The position numbers and the translations under genes were made by a program. A stretch of DNA of 64,000 nucleotides, taken from NCBI GenBank assembly GCA_964481145.1, contig CAYZTA010000004.1, positions 1-64,000 on the forward strand, read 5' to 3'. This document shows positions 41,667-50,460 of the stretch, one piece after another. How positions within the stretch are numbered: the stretch's first letter is position 1; each line of letters opens with the position of its first letter. This DNA is from Sandaracinus sp964481145 (GTDB lineage: Bacteria; Myxococcota_A; Polyangia; Polyangiales; Sandaracinaceae). Below the pieces are notes generated by a model. The model was given only the letters and a program-made list of their open reading frames with translations. It ran no database searches and was not told the DNA's origin.

Positions 41667-43231
41667 CCATTTCCCTCGGCACGGATCAAGCACGCGAAAT
41701 TGGCGGCCTTCTCCTCTCCTCGGTGCAGACGGAGAACCCGATGCTGATCCTGCGGGCCGCGCATCTCCGGAACACGCTCGCCAAAGTGAATCTAGCGGTG
41801 CCGTTTTGGGTCGTTCACGATCTCGGAATCTTGTTCATCGCCGAACCCAACACCATCGGTGCCCGGCCTTCTTTTTCTGAGATTCAAGTCCCGCGTGCAG
41901 TACGAGAAGCACATCGCGAGTGGATCGAGACGCTCAAAGAAATCGCTCAGAGCGAAATCGTAGAGCGCACGCGCGCATGGCGTCTTTCAGACGATCTCAT
42001 TTCGGTCATTCTATTGCGGGTGCTCGGCCCTATCCACGAGCGCCATCTCGGACCCGGCAGGCGCCCGAGTGTCATGCCTCTGCCGCTCGATCCCGAAACC
42101 TATCAGGGCTTGCCCCTGCGATTGCCGAAACTCTTTTCTGAATCCGACCGTAATTCGGATGGACAGCTCCTCATCCATCTCGCACGCGAGCGATTGCGAC
42201 TCGTCACCGCAATCGAACAAATCGATATCGAGACTCTTCGGCTTCTCGGCATGATGGGCGCGGAGGCGAGCGCCGCGGGCGCCTTCGGGATGCTCGATTT
42301 GCTTCATGTCTTGAGCCGCCCAGAAGCCAATGATGTGGCAAATTTCTCACTGGACCTCTTGCCCAGTGTGCTCGAGACGAAGCGCGCAACTGGCAGTCAG
42401 ACTTTCAGCGTCGATGGATATGCGGGACTCGCGAGACGAGGCGCCATTGATTCGCTCGTCTTGAGTGAGCTCGCGTGGGACATCGACCTATTCGAACAGC
42501 GATTCGTAGAAAACGAAATTTTTTATTACGCGCGCGAAAAGGAACGTGAAGAGGAGAGAAACCTTCACTATATCGTGTGCGATGCCACTGCATCGATGCG
42601 CGGACAGCGGAGCGTGTTCGCGCGCGGACTCGCACTGACACTGATCAAAAAACTCATTCTTCGAGGAGAAGATGTCTTCTTTCGATTTTTTGACTCTCGT
42701 CTTTACGAGACACAACACGTACGCGCCAAAAGGCGCGCCGACAGCGGCATCGACGTGCCTTATGTGCTCAGTTTCAAAGGAGAGCATGGACGCAATTACG
42801 CCAAGGTCTTCGGGCTCCTCGAAGGTGAGCTCGTCCGAGTCGCCAAACGCGAGCGCAAAGCGCCCATTCTCTACATCTTGACGCACGCCGAATGCCACGT
42901 CCCGCTCGGCACCATCGATCGCTTGCGTGAGATCGCCACTCTTTATGGCATCTTCATGTTGCCCTCGACGGGAAAGCTCGACCTCGAATATCTCCATCGC
43001 TTGCATACGGTTCAGGTCGTCGATGAGACGGTGCTCGAGCAACGCGAATCACGGGCAGATCGAGCGCTCGCCATCATCGATGACGCCGCCGGCAAGGAGC
43101 GGCACAGCGTGGCTCCCCCAATGGGTCCGTCGCGACCGGGCGAACATCGAACCCACCCGTCCGACCTCGAGCGCGCAGAAGCCGAGCTCGAGGAATATCT
43201 GCATGGTAAGCCGAACACAGACGACGGGTAG
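41663..43231 (+). CDS. vWA-domain protein, partner of the MoxR ATPase
   Basis: A 522-residue protein with a unique helical N-terminal half (1-295) and a C-terminal von Willebrand A domain (about 303-480). The MIDAS motif is DATAS in LHYIVCDATASMRG, a DxTxS variant of the usual DxSxS, followed by the helix FARGLALTLIKKLILRGEDV and strand VFFRFFDS. The layout (vWA at the C-terminus, next to a RavA-like ATPase) resembles ViaA, but the N-terminal part is not recognisable. The tail is acidic. The GTG start overlaps the moxR stop. Probably the metal-dependent adaptor coupling the ATPase to its targets. Confidence 0.86.
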   Translation: MTISLGTDQAREIGGLLLSSVQTENPMLILRAAHLRNTLAKVNLAVPFWVVHDLGILFIAEPNTIGARPSFSEIQVPRAVREAHREWIETLKEIAQSEIVERTRAWRLSDDLISVILLRVLGPIHERHLGPGRRPSVMPLPLDPETYQGLPLRLPKLFSESDRNSDGQLLIHLARERLRLVTAIEQIDIETLRLLGMMGAEASAAGAFGMLDLLHVLSRPEANDVANFSLDLLPSVLETKRATGSQTFSVDGYAGLARRGAIDSLVLSELAWDIDLFEQRFVENEIFYYAREKEREEERNLHYIVCDATASMRGQRSVFARGLALTLIKKLILRGEDVFFRFFDSRLYETQHVRAKRRADSGIDVPYVLSFKGEHGRNYAKVFGLLEGELVRVAKRERKAPILYILTHAECHVPLGTIDRLREIATLYGIFMLPSTGKLDLEYLHRLHTVQVVDETVLEQRESRADRALAIIDDAAGKERHSVAPPMGPSRPGEHRTHPSDLERAEAELEEYLHGKPNTDDG

Positions 43232-43234
43232 AAC

Positions 43235-45031
43235 GTGGCCATCGCCGGAATCGACAAACGTCAGGTGGAGCGCGAGACGCTGGAACTCGTCCGCGCAGGG
43301 CACCACGAAGATGCCCTCGTCAAGCTCTGGTTGCTCATCGATCGTTCGCACGTCATCGACGACGAGTTTCGCAGCCATCTGAGACAAATGGCCGCGTGCT
43401 ACGAGCATCTTCGACGGCACCGAGCCGCCGGTGCGGCGTGGCGTTTTCTCGGCGACCTTGGGCGCGCCACCGAACTCGCAAGGGACGAGCCGCTCGATCT
43501 CGCACGATGTGCCGTCGTGAAAAAAAATCACGCCGAAGCGGCGCGACATTTCGAAAGCGCAGGATGGAACGGACATGCCGCCATTCAACTCGAGCTCGCA
43601 CAGAACGATCGCGGCGCCCGCGTCTTATGGGAGCGATTGGCCAATGATCGTCGACTTCAAGACGATCCCTACACCCAGGGTCTCGTGCGCTTCAATTTGG
43701 GGCGCGCCTGCACACGGTTGGGAGACGCCGAACCTGGTCGACGCGAAATCGTTCACGCGATGCATTTGTTGACCGCGGCCGCGGACGCTTTCGAACAACG
43801 AGGGCAACGAGAGCGAGCCTTCGATTGTTACGGAGTTCTCCTCACGATCGGACGAGAGGGGAGCTTCGAAAATCTCGCCGAAGGCTATCTCAACTGCATT
43901 CGCATCCTTCGCGAAGATGGACTCAAATACTACGTCCTTCAGTATTTCGAAGATTTCCAAGAACTCGCAAAGCGGATGGGGGAGCTCCACGCATGTGCGA
44001 CGCTCTATCGCGAAGCCGCAGAGTACGCACAGCGTCAGAACATGCCCTATGCGCGCCATTATCGCGCTCGGGGTGCCGAAACCCATCTGCTCGCTGCAGA
44101 GTGGATCGCGCAACGCGGAGGTTCCGCGGAGCTCGCTGAAAACAGCTACGCCGCCGCCATCGATGCCTACAACGAGCTCGGCATCTATTCGAAAGTGCGT
44201 GAGATCTACACCGTATTATCGAAACTCGCGCTTTCCGAAAAAAGGCGTGCACGATATGCACGACTCGCGGCTCGCCTCGAAAACATGGCCGATGACGACA
44301 CCGCCATGCCAAGTTTTCCGGATTATTTGCGAGTGGACACCGCTTATCCGGAAATCTGGCGATTCGATGTGATCGAATGGGAGCAGGCCGGCGATCCCGC
44401 AGAGACGATGGCGGAAGTCGCCATGGACCCCAAATGGCCAGACTTCACGCGAAGGCGAGCGCTTCTCTGTCAGCTGGCAGAGTTGGGTGCGAAGGATGCC
44501 CATGCGCCTTTGCCCACGACCTGGATCGGATTGGCAGGGCACCTTGGACGCGTCGAGATCTACGCCGCGCTCGCACCGCTCGAAGCATTGTCATTTCACG
44601 AAGACCCGCGAGTTCGAGCGGCTGTCATGCGTGCCGTGCGCCAGCTCTTCTTCAAGCGCTCCTTCACCTCCATTTTTCGTGGATTGCGCGATGAAGACGC
44701 GACCGTACGACGAGAGGCTCTCGCCGCAGTGCAAAGCCTCCATTTTGGACATGCTTTCGATCCACTCTCGCGGATTTATCGAGATGCTCAAGATCCCGAG
44801 ACCAGGCGAGCGGCCCTCACTTCGATCGGAAAAATCTCGAGCGTCGAAGCCGCCGAGCTCTTGATCGATGTGGTTCGTCATGGTGAGAGAGGCGAACGAG
44901 AGCTCGCGCGAGATTTGCTGGTGCGCGCAGACCATCCCGACGCGGTCGCGCTTTTGAGGAGAGCTCATGCGACAGAAAGCGGCGCGATTCGAAATGAACT
45001 CGAACGCATCCTCCGAACGCGCGGTGCGTAA
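43235..45031 (+). CDS. TPR/HEAT-repeat scaffold protein
   Basis: A 598-residue all-helical protein. The first two-thirds are TPR-like helix pairs (for example LRQMAACYEHLRRHRAAGAA, FEQRGQRERAFDCYGVLLTI, ACATLYREAAEYAQRQ); the last third has HEAT repeats (FHEDPRVRAAVMRAVRQL, LRDEDATVRREALAAVQSL, DPETRRAALTSIGKI). No enzyme motif. It starts 3 nt after the vWA stop and overlaps the protease start. As a protein-interaction scaffold it would serve as the assembly platform or target-recognition arm of the MoxR-vWA system. Confidence 0.85.
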   Translation: MAIAGIDKRQVERETLELVRAGHHEDALVKLWLLIDRSHVIDDEFRSHLRQMAACYEHLRRHRAAGAAWRFLGDLGRATELARDEPLDLARCAVVKKNHAEAARHFESAGWNGHAAIQLELAQNDRGARVLWERLANDRRLQDDPYTQGLVRFNLGRACTRLGDAEPGRREIVHAMHLLTAAADAFEQRGQRERAFDCYGVLLTIGREGSFENLAEGYLNCIRILREDGLKYYVLQYFEDFQELAKRMGELHACATLYREAAEYAQRQNMPYARHYRARGAETHLLAAEWIAQRGGSAELAENSYAAAIDAYNELGIYSKVREIYTVLSKLALSEKRRARYARLAARLENMADDDTAMPSFPDYLRVDTAYPEIWRFDVIEWEQAGDPAETMAEVAMDPKWPDFTRRRALLCQLAELGAKDAHAPLPTTWIGLAGHLGRVEIYAALAPLEALSFHEDPRVRAAVMRAVRQLFFKRSFTSIFRGLRDEDATVRREALAAVQSLHFGHAFDPLSRIYRDAQDPETRRAALTSIGKISSVEAAELLIDVVRHGERGERELARDLLVRADHPDAVALLRRAHATESGAIRNELERILRTRGA

Positions 45032-45689
45032 TTCGTGCGCACTCACGTTCTGTATTCTGATGATGCTCGTGTCCACAGGCCACTCTGGGGTGGCGCAAGA
45101 TCGAGAGGCTCTCGTTTTTCCGCTTCGCCTTCATGTCGCGCGGCGCGCGGGCCAGAGCACCGCTCCGATCGTTCATGATGCTTGGCTTCGCGAACAGGTC
45201 GCCACAGCGAACATCCTCTTCGCTCCTCATGGAGTGGAGTTCTGGGCCGAAGAGCGTCTTCGATTGTCCGATCGACATGCCGAGCTCGAAACACGAGCCG
45301 ATCGACACGCGCTCGGCGCACTCCTCGACCATGCACGCATCGACGTCTTCATCGTCCGTTCTTTACGCGACGTCGATGACCCCACTCTCATGCGTCGCGG
45401 AGTCCACTGGAGACCCGTGGGACGCCCAGGGGCGCATTTCGTGGTCGTCTCATCGATCGCCGGGAGCACCGTCTTGGCGCATGAGCTCGGCCATTATTTC
45501 GGCAACCCTCACTCACCCACAGCGGGCAACATCATGAGTTACGAGAGAGGCGATGGACCGCCCTTCTTCGATTCGGCACAAGGCCGCCGGATTCGTCGTT
45601 TCGCGAGAAACTTTGCACAGATGCGATCACCCATGCCTTCATCACGAAGTGCACGTGACGAGTTGCCCGCCGAAATCACCCTTCCATGA
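45024..45689 (+). CDS. Secreted metzincin-type zinc protease
   Basis: A 221-residue exported protein with a signal peptide (LTFCILMMLVSTGHSGVAQD) and the complete metzincin zinc motif HELGHYFGNPH followed by a Met-turn NIMSY. This motif is seen in pappalysin/matrixin-like proteases. The GTG at 45024 overlaps the scaffold gene stop by 8 nt and begins exactly at the signal peptide; ATGs at 44967 and 44994 would put extra residues before it. Coupling to the MoxR-vWA operon suggests, but does not prove, that it is an extracytoplasmic effector of that system. Confidence 0.85.
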   Translation: MRNSCALTFCILMMLVSTGHSGVAQDREALVFPLRLHVARRAGQSTAPIVHDAWLREQVATANILFAPHGVEFWAEERLRLSDRHAELETRADRHALGALLDHARIDVFIVRSLRDVDDPTLMRRGVHWRPVGRPGAHFVVVSSIAGSTVLAHELGHYFGNPHSPTAGNIMSYERGDGPPFFDSAQGRRIRRFARNFAQMRSPMPSSRSARDELPAEITLP

Positions 45690-45695
45690 GAACGA

Positions 45696-46220
45696 TCAAT
45701 CTGCGCGACGCAATCGTTCACGCAAGCGCTCGATCGACTCAGCCTCAGAAGGGGGAGATACCGGCGCAGGCCGACGTTCGATGATTTCGATTCGCGATCG
45801 CGACCGCGAGCTCGGTTCGATCGTCACATCGAGTCGGACTTGCCCACCCCGCACGTCACGCGGCAACGCATCGACATACGTCGCCGCTCCGTTCGGATGG
45901 GAATCGACCTGGCCTGTCACCAGCCGAACTCCGAAATACCGTTGCATCTTCATCAGAGGAATCGAGCTCTCGTAGACGTGACGCCGTTCTTCATCCAGCA
46001 CGAGTTCGACGCCACGCGGCAACACGAGCCCTGCCACCCTGGATGTCGACTCGAGCACATCACCATTGGCGTCGTAGAGCGACTCCTCGGGACTTGCGTG
46101 CTCAGACGGCAATGCCGGAGCCGCGGCGATTTCCACCGGCAATTCCTGAACGTCCGATGGCCCACATGCGCTCGCTACAACCGCGCACACGAGCCACGCC
46201 CCCCATTCGATCGATCTCAT
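45696..46220 (-). CDS. Lipoprotein at the end of the minor-pilin operon
   Basis: A 174-residue lipoprotein (signal MRSIEWGAWLVCAVVASAC). The mature part is acidic and Pro-rich at first, then contains a likely beta domain (YFGVRLVTGQVDSHPNGA, GGQVRLDVTIEP) and an Arg/Glu helix at the C-terminus. The ATG overlaps the pilY1 stop as ATGA, so it is translated from the pilus operon message. The position suggests a pilus-tip or secretin accessory. No family recognised. Confidence 0.7.
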   Translation of the reverse strand: MRSIEWGAWLVCAVVASACGPSDVQELPVEIAAAPALPSEHASPEESLYDANGDVLESTSRVAGLVLPRGVELVLDEERRHVYESSIPLMKMQRYFGVRLVTGQVDSHPNGAATYVDALPRDVRGGQVRLDVTIEPSSRSRSRIEIIERRPAPVSPPSEAESIERLRERLRRAD

Positions 46221-48112
46221 TGGTCCGCTTGAGGCACCCACGACAGCACCCGAGTATATGCGGCTGGCGCAGGCAATGTCTGCGAAATGGTGCGCACCGA
46301 AGAGCTTCCGGCAGCGGCTGCCCTATCGCGGCCGCTCACTTGAGCCGTCAGCTGAAACTGAGCCCCACCTGTTCCAGACACTTCGTATTGCATCCCGAGA
46401 TACGGATCCGAGCTCTCGGCGCCGAGGACGCAGGTGATCTGTTGATTGACCTGGACCCCCATGACGATCTGGTTTTCGTATGGGCCAATGAAGTGAGCAT
46501 CGAGCGGCCCCCCTTCCATCGATTGCATTCGAGGCGTTGGAAATCCTCCCGACACGACGGATACGTATCCTGTCGGAGGAGCGCCTCCTCCCTCCATATA
46601 GTTCACGCCCCAAATGCGGCTCCGACCATAATTACAAGCACTCGTTCCGGTATTCGATTCGAAGGATCCGAAATACGCAACTCCTTCATATAAATCGAGC
46701 GGACCTGTCACTTGTTCACCAGGCCGCAAACGAACCTCCCAGTTGAGGGCCGCGCTCACACCCGTCGCACCGGTCGGACAACTGCTTGCCGAAAGGGCAA
46801 ATGCAGGGTCGCACTCCATCAATGACACCACTCGATTGAGCGCACTTCCGTCGAGCTGATCGACATTTCCCGTCGCTTGGAGAACCACGATGTTTCCATT
46901 CACATCCGTCGAGAGGAGAGGCGGCTCATACGCCGGTTGTCCCGCCGTGGCTTGGCCATCCCAGAAAATGTCGTGGAATGGTCGAGCGCTCCAATCAGAA
47001 GGGCGACGACTCGAAAAATCGATTCGCCAGATCACCCCATCTTCGTCAGTCGCAAACGCACGTGTGGCGATTGTCCCGGTGTCCCCTGTGTAAAGAGAAA
47101 CACCGCCAGTCATGGGAGCATTGAACACAGTGCTGCCAAAAGAGGAAACCGTCTCCCCCGTCACGATGTCGATCCAATGCAGCTGACGACCCGCCAGCCC
47201 CCAACACCGCTGACGCGAACGTACGCTCGTCGTCCCCGTCGTCACCGGAGGTCGACCGATCCCTTGAGGCGAACATCCCATCGCCCCCGCGGTTCGTTCA
47301 GCATCCAGATCGATGTCCCCCTGCCCTCCGGGCAAGAGCGCGATCGCGCGCTCTTGGAGCACACCACCGATCTCCACCAACACTTGTCCTACGCCAGGAC
47401 GAGCAAAGGTGCGCCCCATATAACGATCGGTAAACTGCCAGAGGAACCGAGGTGTCAGAGGATCTGTGACATCGAGTGCGAAGTAGTGATTGCCCCCTCC
47501 TCGCAATCCCATCACCAGCACGGTGCGATAGGACGCCGGGTTCGCGGCGTCGGCCGTCGGCGACTGCCCCGGAGTGCGCATATAAAACACATCGCGCACG
47601 ACCGGCGGTCCGTCGACCAACACCTGATGGGAAACCGTCGCGGATTCGAGCCGAGCGAGAACCGCTGGCGGCACGAATCCCCAAATCTCCTCCCCCGCGC
47701 TCAGTGTTCGCGTGCCGACACGGAAGTCCTCGGTCGCAAAGGCATGCAACACACCGTCGTTGGTCCCCACATAAACGACCGTGGGTCGAGTCGCCACATC
47801 GGGGCGACGACGAAAAAGATTGAATGACTCATCCGCGATATCACTCCGAGGAGGACCGACCACGACCGGAGTCGAATGGTAGATATCGCCGAAACGATTT
47901 CCATTTCGCACGGTTCCCGGACGCCCATGAACCCAATTGATGATCGCATTTCGACGCGTGGTGAGCGACGCCGAAGTCCCTCCACTCAAGCCGAAATGGG
48001 CAGGGGTCAATGCCGCGTTGGTCGTGTCGAATGCCGAAAGGCCAAGCCCACTGACCACCGTGGGGGGGGGGGGAGGAGGGGAAGCGCCCCCCCCCCAATC
48101 CCACGGGGCCAA
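46217..48112 (-). CDS. pilY1: PilY1 C-terminal part (broken by assembly gap)
   Basis: PilY1/PilC proteins are calcium-regulated tip adhesins that promote type IV pilus extension. This frame holds the C-terminal beta-propeller region: PGTVRNGNRFGDIYHSTPVV, VVYVGTNDGVLHAFATEDF, WGFVPPAVLARL, and repeated propeller blades with Asp-rich loops (ATDEDGVIWRIDFS, STDVNGNIVVLQATG). The apparent start near 48112 is not real: it lies in a G/C-homopolymer stretch next to the N gap, and the same gene continues across the gap as 48174-49712. Read as one gene of about 3.5 kb with unresolved sequence in the middle. Confidence 0.88.
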   Translation of the reverse strand: MAPWDWGGGASPPPPPPTVVSGLGLSAFDTTNAALTPAHFGLSGGTSASLTTRRNAIINWVHGRPGTVRNGNRFGDIYHSTPVVVGPPRSDIADESFNLFRRRPDVATRPTVVYVGTNDGVLHAFATEDFRVGTRTLSAGEEIWGFVPPAVLARLESATVSHQVLVDGPPVVRDVFYMRTPGQSPTADAANPASYRTVLVMGLRGGGNHYFALDVTDPLTPRFLWQFTDRYMGRTFARPGVGQVLVEIGGVLQERAIALLPGGQGDIDLDAERTAGAMGCSPQGIGRPPVTTGTTSVRSRQRCWGLAGRQLHWIDIVTGETVSSFGSTVFNAPMTGGVSLYTGDTGTIATRAFATDEDGVIWRIDFSSRRPSDWSARPFHDIFWDGQATAGQPAYEPPLLSTDVNGNIVVLQATGNVDQLDGSALNRVVSLMECDPAFALSASSCPTGATGVSAALNWEVRLRPGEQVTGPLDLYEGVAYFGSFESNTGTSACNYGRSRIWGVNYMEGGGAPPTGYVSVVSGGFPTPRMQSMEGGPLDAHFIGPYENQIVMGVQVNQQITCVLGAESSDPYLGMQYEVSGTGGAQFQLTAQVSGRDRAAAAGSSSVRTISQTLPAPAAYTRVLSWVPQADQ

Positions 48113-48138
48113 GGGTAAGTAGAAGGCGCCACAAACCG

Positions 48139-48148
48139 NNNNNNNNNN
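48139..48148. other. Assembly gap (10 N) with poor flanking sequence
   Basis: Ten N bases. About 80 bases on each side (roughly 48060-48235) contain runs of up to 13 G or C that are unlike the rest of the window and look like low-quality contig ends. Coding continuity of pilY1 is lost here. Confidence 0.98.
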
Positions 48149-48173
48149 TCCCGGGGGGGGCCTGTCCTACTCC

Positions 48174-49712
48174 TTACCTCCCACCCCTCCTCCCGCCGGG
48201 GGGCGGGGGGTTTCCTGGCCCCCCCCCCCCGCCCGTAGCCAACGGCGCCATGGTTCCTTCGATGCCGCGAATCACGCCATTCATCTCGTTGGCTCGAGGG
48301 GTCACGACGGTATAGAGCGTCCGCGGCCGCGCTGAAACATCGCGTGCGTTGAGAATGCGATGAAACATGTCTTGCGCAGGATCCAAGGGTTGTTGTTCGG
48401 CCACCAGACTGGGCCCACACACGAAGCGCGTGCGATCCAGCACGCCACGCCAAGGCTCACCCGCGGTATCAGGGACTTCGAAGCCGGAATTGAATAGATA
48501 TTGCGACTGTGTACCCACGGTGGACGCACTGGTCGCAAACGCAGGCGAGGTGCGTGTCGTCGTCCCTGGGGCGGCGCGATCGATCACGGTTGCGAGTGAT
48601 GAGATCAACGACAATCGATCCGTCGCCATGAACGCCGAACCCGTGCCGCCGCGAGACGCGATGGCGTCGAGCGCGGCCCGGGCCGCCGCGCTGCCCACCT
48701 CGAAACCAACGACGAACAATCCATCGATCGCTCCGGTGCACTCACCCGTCGTGGGACTGCCACCAAAGCGACACAAATCTTGTGCGATCACATCCGCTTG
48801 TTCGTACGGGCATTGATATCCCGCGACATCGCAACCCAGATCGCGATAAGGGTCGCTGGGTTGACCATCCGTCAGGAGGATGGCGTAACGGGGACGGCAC
48901 GCCGCGAGCGGATCGCCTCCGCCCGACGCGACGTCTGGGTGGTTCTGTAAATAATAGCGAAAATCATCGAGCATCGCCGCCGTGGGCGTCGCGCCATACG
49001 GGCGGGTATTCAATAATTGTGTCTGGATCGAAGCATTGATGACGCGATGATCATTCGCATCGGTCCCGACTGAAATCAATCGACCTTGGGGAGCATTCGC
49101 ATTGCGCGCTCCTCCATCGACCATGAACGTCGTCTCACATCCAGGAAAGGTGAGCGGTCTCGGCAAACCATACGAAAAATCACCAGGAACCCCGACGTTG
49201 TCGGCAAGCCGGGTCGCAAACACATTCCCTCGAACCATCAATTCTTCGGAAGTCGATGTCAGACCGAACAGAGTGTCGAATGTCATCAAACCAAACTTGG
49301 CTCGTTCGGCGTACACATCGAGCACACCATCAGACAACTGCACTGCGCTCGGGGGTCGGTGATAGGGCAAGTAATAATACTGATCCGGCGAGCCAGCGAA
49401 GCTCGTGCGGTTCACCGTCGTACACGTGAAGCTCGACCAAGAGCCCGTCAGCGCCTCCAACACCACGGACCATCGTGATCGCTCGTTGGTGCCCGAAGGC
49501 GAGCCGGTGCAGGTAGGCAGCGTGCCGGTCGGCTGTCCAGCCTCGTATTCCATCGAGCCCGAGGTATCGACGAGGAGCATGATCACTGGACGTATGTCTC
49601 TGATGTCGAATGACTGAGCCCCTGCTTGGCCTGCATCACCGAACACAGCCGTCAACACCACAGCCACGGCAAGCACGGACCCATTCGAGACCCGCTTCTT
49701 TTTCATGTGCAT
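48174..49712 (-). CDS. pilY1: PilY1 N-terminal part with vWA domain (broken by assembly gap)
   Basis: The N-terminal half of the pilus tip adhesin. It has a signal peptide (MHMKKKRVSNGSVLAVAVVL, cleaved near QAGAQS), then a von Willebrand A-like domain with MIDAS DTSGS in PVIMLLVDTSGSMEYEAG, and further Cys-containing loops (CGPSLVAEQQPLDP). The ATG at 49712 has GAGG seven bases upstream. The frame runs into Gly/Pro residues from the homopolymer region at the gap, so the last about 20 codons are unreliable. Sits 40 nt after pilX in the minor pilin operon. Confidence 0.9.
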   Translation of the reverse strand: MHMKKKRVSNGSVLAVAVVLTAVFGDAGQAGAQSFDIRDIRPVIMLLVDTSGSMEYEAGQPTGTLPTCTGSPSGTNERSRWSVVLEALTGSWSSFTCTTVNRTSFAGSPDQYYYLPYHRPPSAVQLSDGVLDVYAERAKFGLMTFDTLFGLTSTSEELMVRGNVFATRLADNVGVPGDFSYGLPRPLTFPGCETTFMVDGGARNANAPQGRLISVGTDANDHRVINASIQTQLLNTRPYGATPTAAMLDDFRYYLQNHPDVASGGGDPLAACRPRYAILLTDGQPSDPYRDLGCDVAGYQCPYEQADVIAQDLCRFGGSPTTGECTGAIDGLFVVGFEVGSAAARAALDAIASRGGTGSAFMATDRLSLISSLATVIDRAAPGTTTRTSPAFATSASTVGTQSQYLFNSGFEVPDTAGEPWRGVLDRTRFVCGPSLVAEQQPLDPAQDMFHRILNARDVSARPRTLYTVVTPRANEMNGVIRGIEGTMAPLATGGGGGPGNPPPPGGRRGGR

Positions 49713-49752
49713 GGCCACACCTCGTGCTGGTTCACTGACGATTTTTTTGGTC

Positions 49753-50460
49753 TCATCGCCGCCTCATGGGGCCGCTGATCCCAATCGCCCGTGCATTGAC
49801 TGCGCTCTCGTGATACCCGCGACGCATGTGTTCCGGCGTGCCAGGCGCATGCGCCGCGGAATATTGATCGACACCGCCGGGAAGCTGAGTTCGTCCACGC
49901 GCCGTGTACGTCACCGCGAGATAGTCGAGCATGGAGCCGCCATCCGAACGATGTCCCGCGACCGCGCCGGTAAAACGATATCCATCGTTGATATCGACCG
50001 CGAAGTTCGGCACGTATCCCATCCCAACGCCCAAAGACTCGTGCCCTGGAGTCGTCTCGAAGGGCGGTCCTTCGCGTCCAACCGCCATCGTTCCGCTGCT
50101 CGTGATGAAGTCGGTCATATCGATGCGATGATTCCCCTGCGAGGCTGCCATCGATGGCTCTTCTGGACCGAGCTGCCGCGTCGTCGTGCCTGACTGAGAG
50201 CGCTCGAGCGCGATCGCGAGAGGCTCGGGCCCTGCCTGCTCGAGCATGGTCAGGGAGCTCACCAGCGCGGCTTCAGCGACATAGCGAGTCTGCATTCGCT
50301 GTCGCGAATGGCCGGTCGAACGCAGCTCGATGCTCGTCGCATGCATCGCAAACGTGGCCGTCGCCGTCACGATGATGAGCAGCAACATGACGACGAGCAT
50401 CGCCGCGCCGCGCTCGCGGCGGCGCACACGTCGTGTTGCACCAGGGGGACGAACCTCCAT
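49753..50460 (-). CDS. pilX: PilX-like minor pilin
   Basis: A 235-residue protein with a basic leader ending in RRRERG and a class III-type hydrophobic helix AAMLVVMLLLIIVTATATF that lacks the glutamate at +5, as usual for PilX/GspK-type proteins. It primes the pilus tip with PilV, PilW and PilY1. The ATG at 50460 overlaps the pilW stop (TGATG) with GAGG upstream; an in-frame GTG at 50463 is possible. Fourth gene of the operon. Confidence 0.85.
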   Translation of the reverse strand: MEVRPPGATRRVRRRERGAAMLVVMLLLIIVTATATFAMHATSIELRSTGHSRQRMQTRYVAEAALVSSLTMLEQAGPEPLAIALERSQSGTTTRQLGPEEPSMAASQGNHRIDMTDFITSSGTMAVGREGPPFETTPGHESLGVGMGYVPNFAVDINDGYRFTGAVAGHRSDGGSMLDYLAVTYTARGRTQLPGGVDQYSAAHAPGTPEHMRRGYHESAVNARAIGISGPMRRR

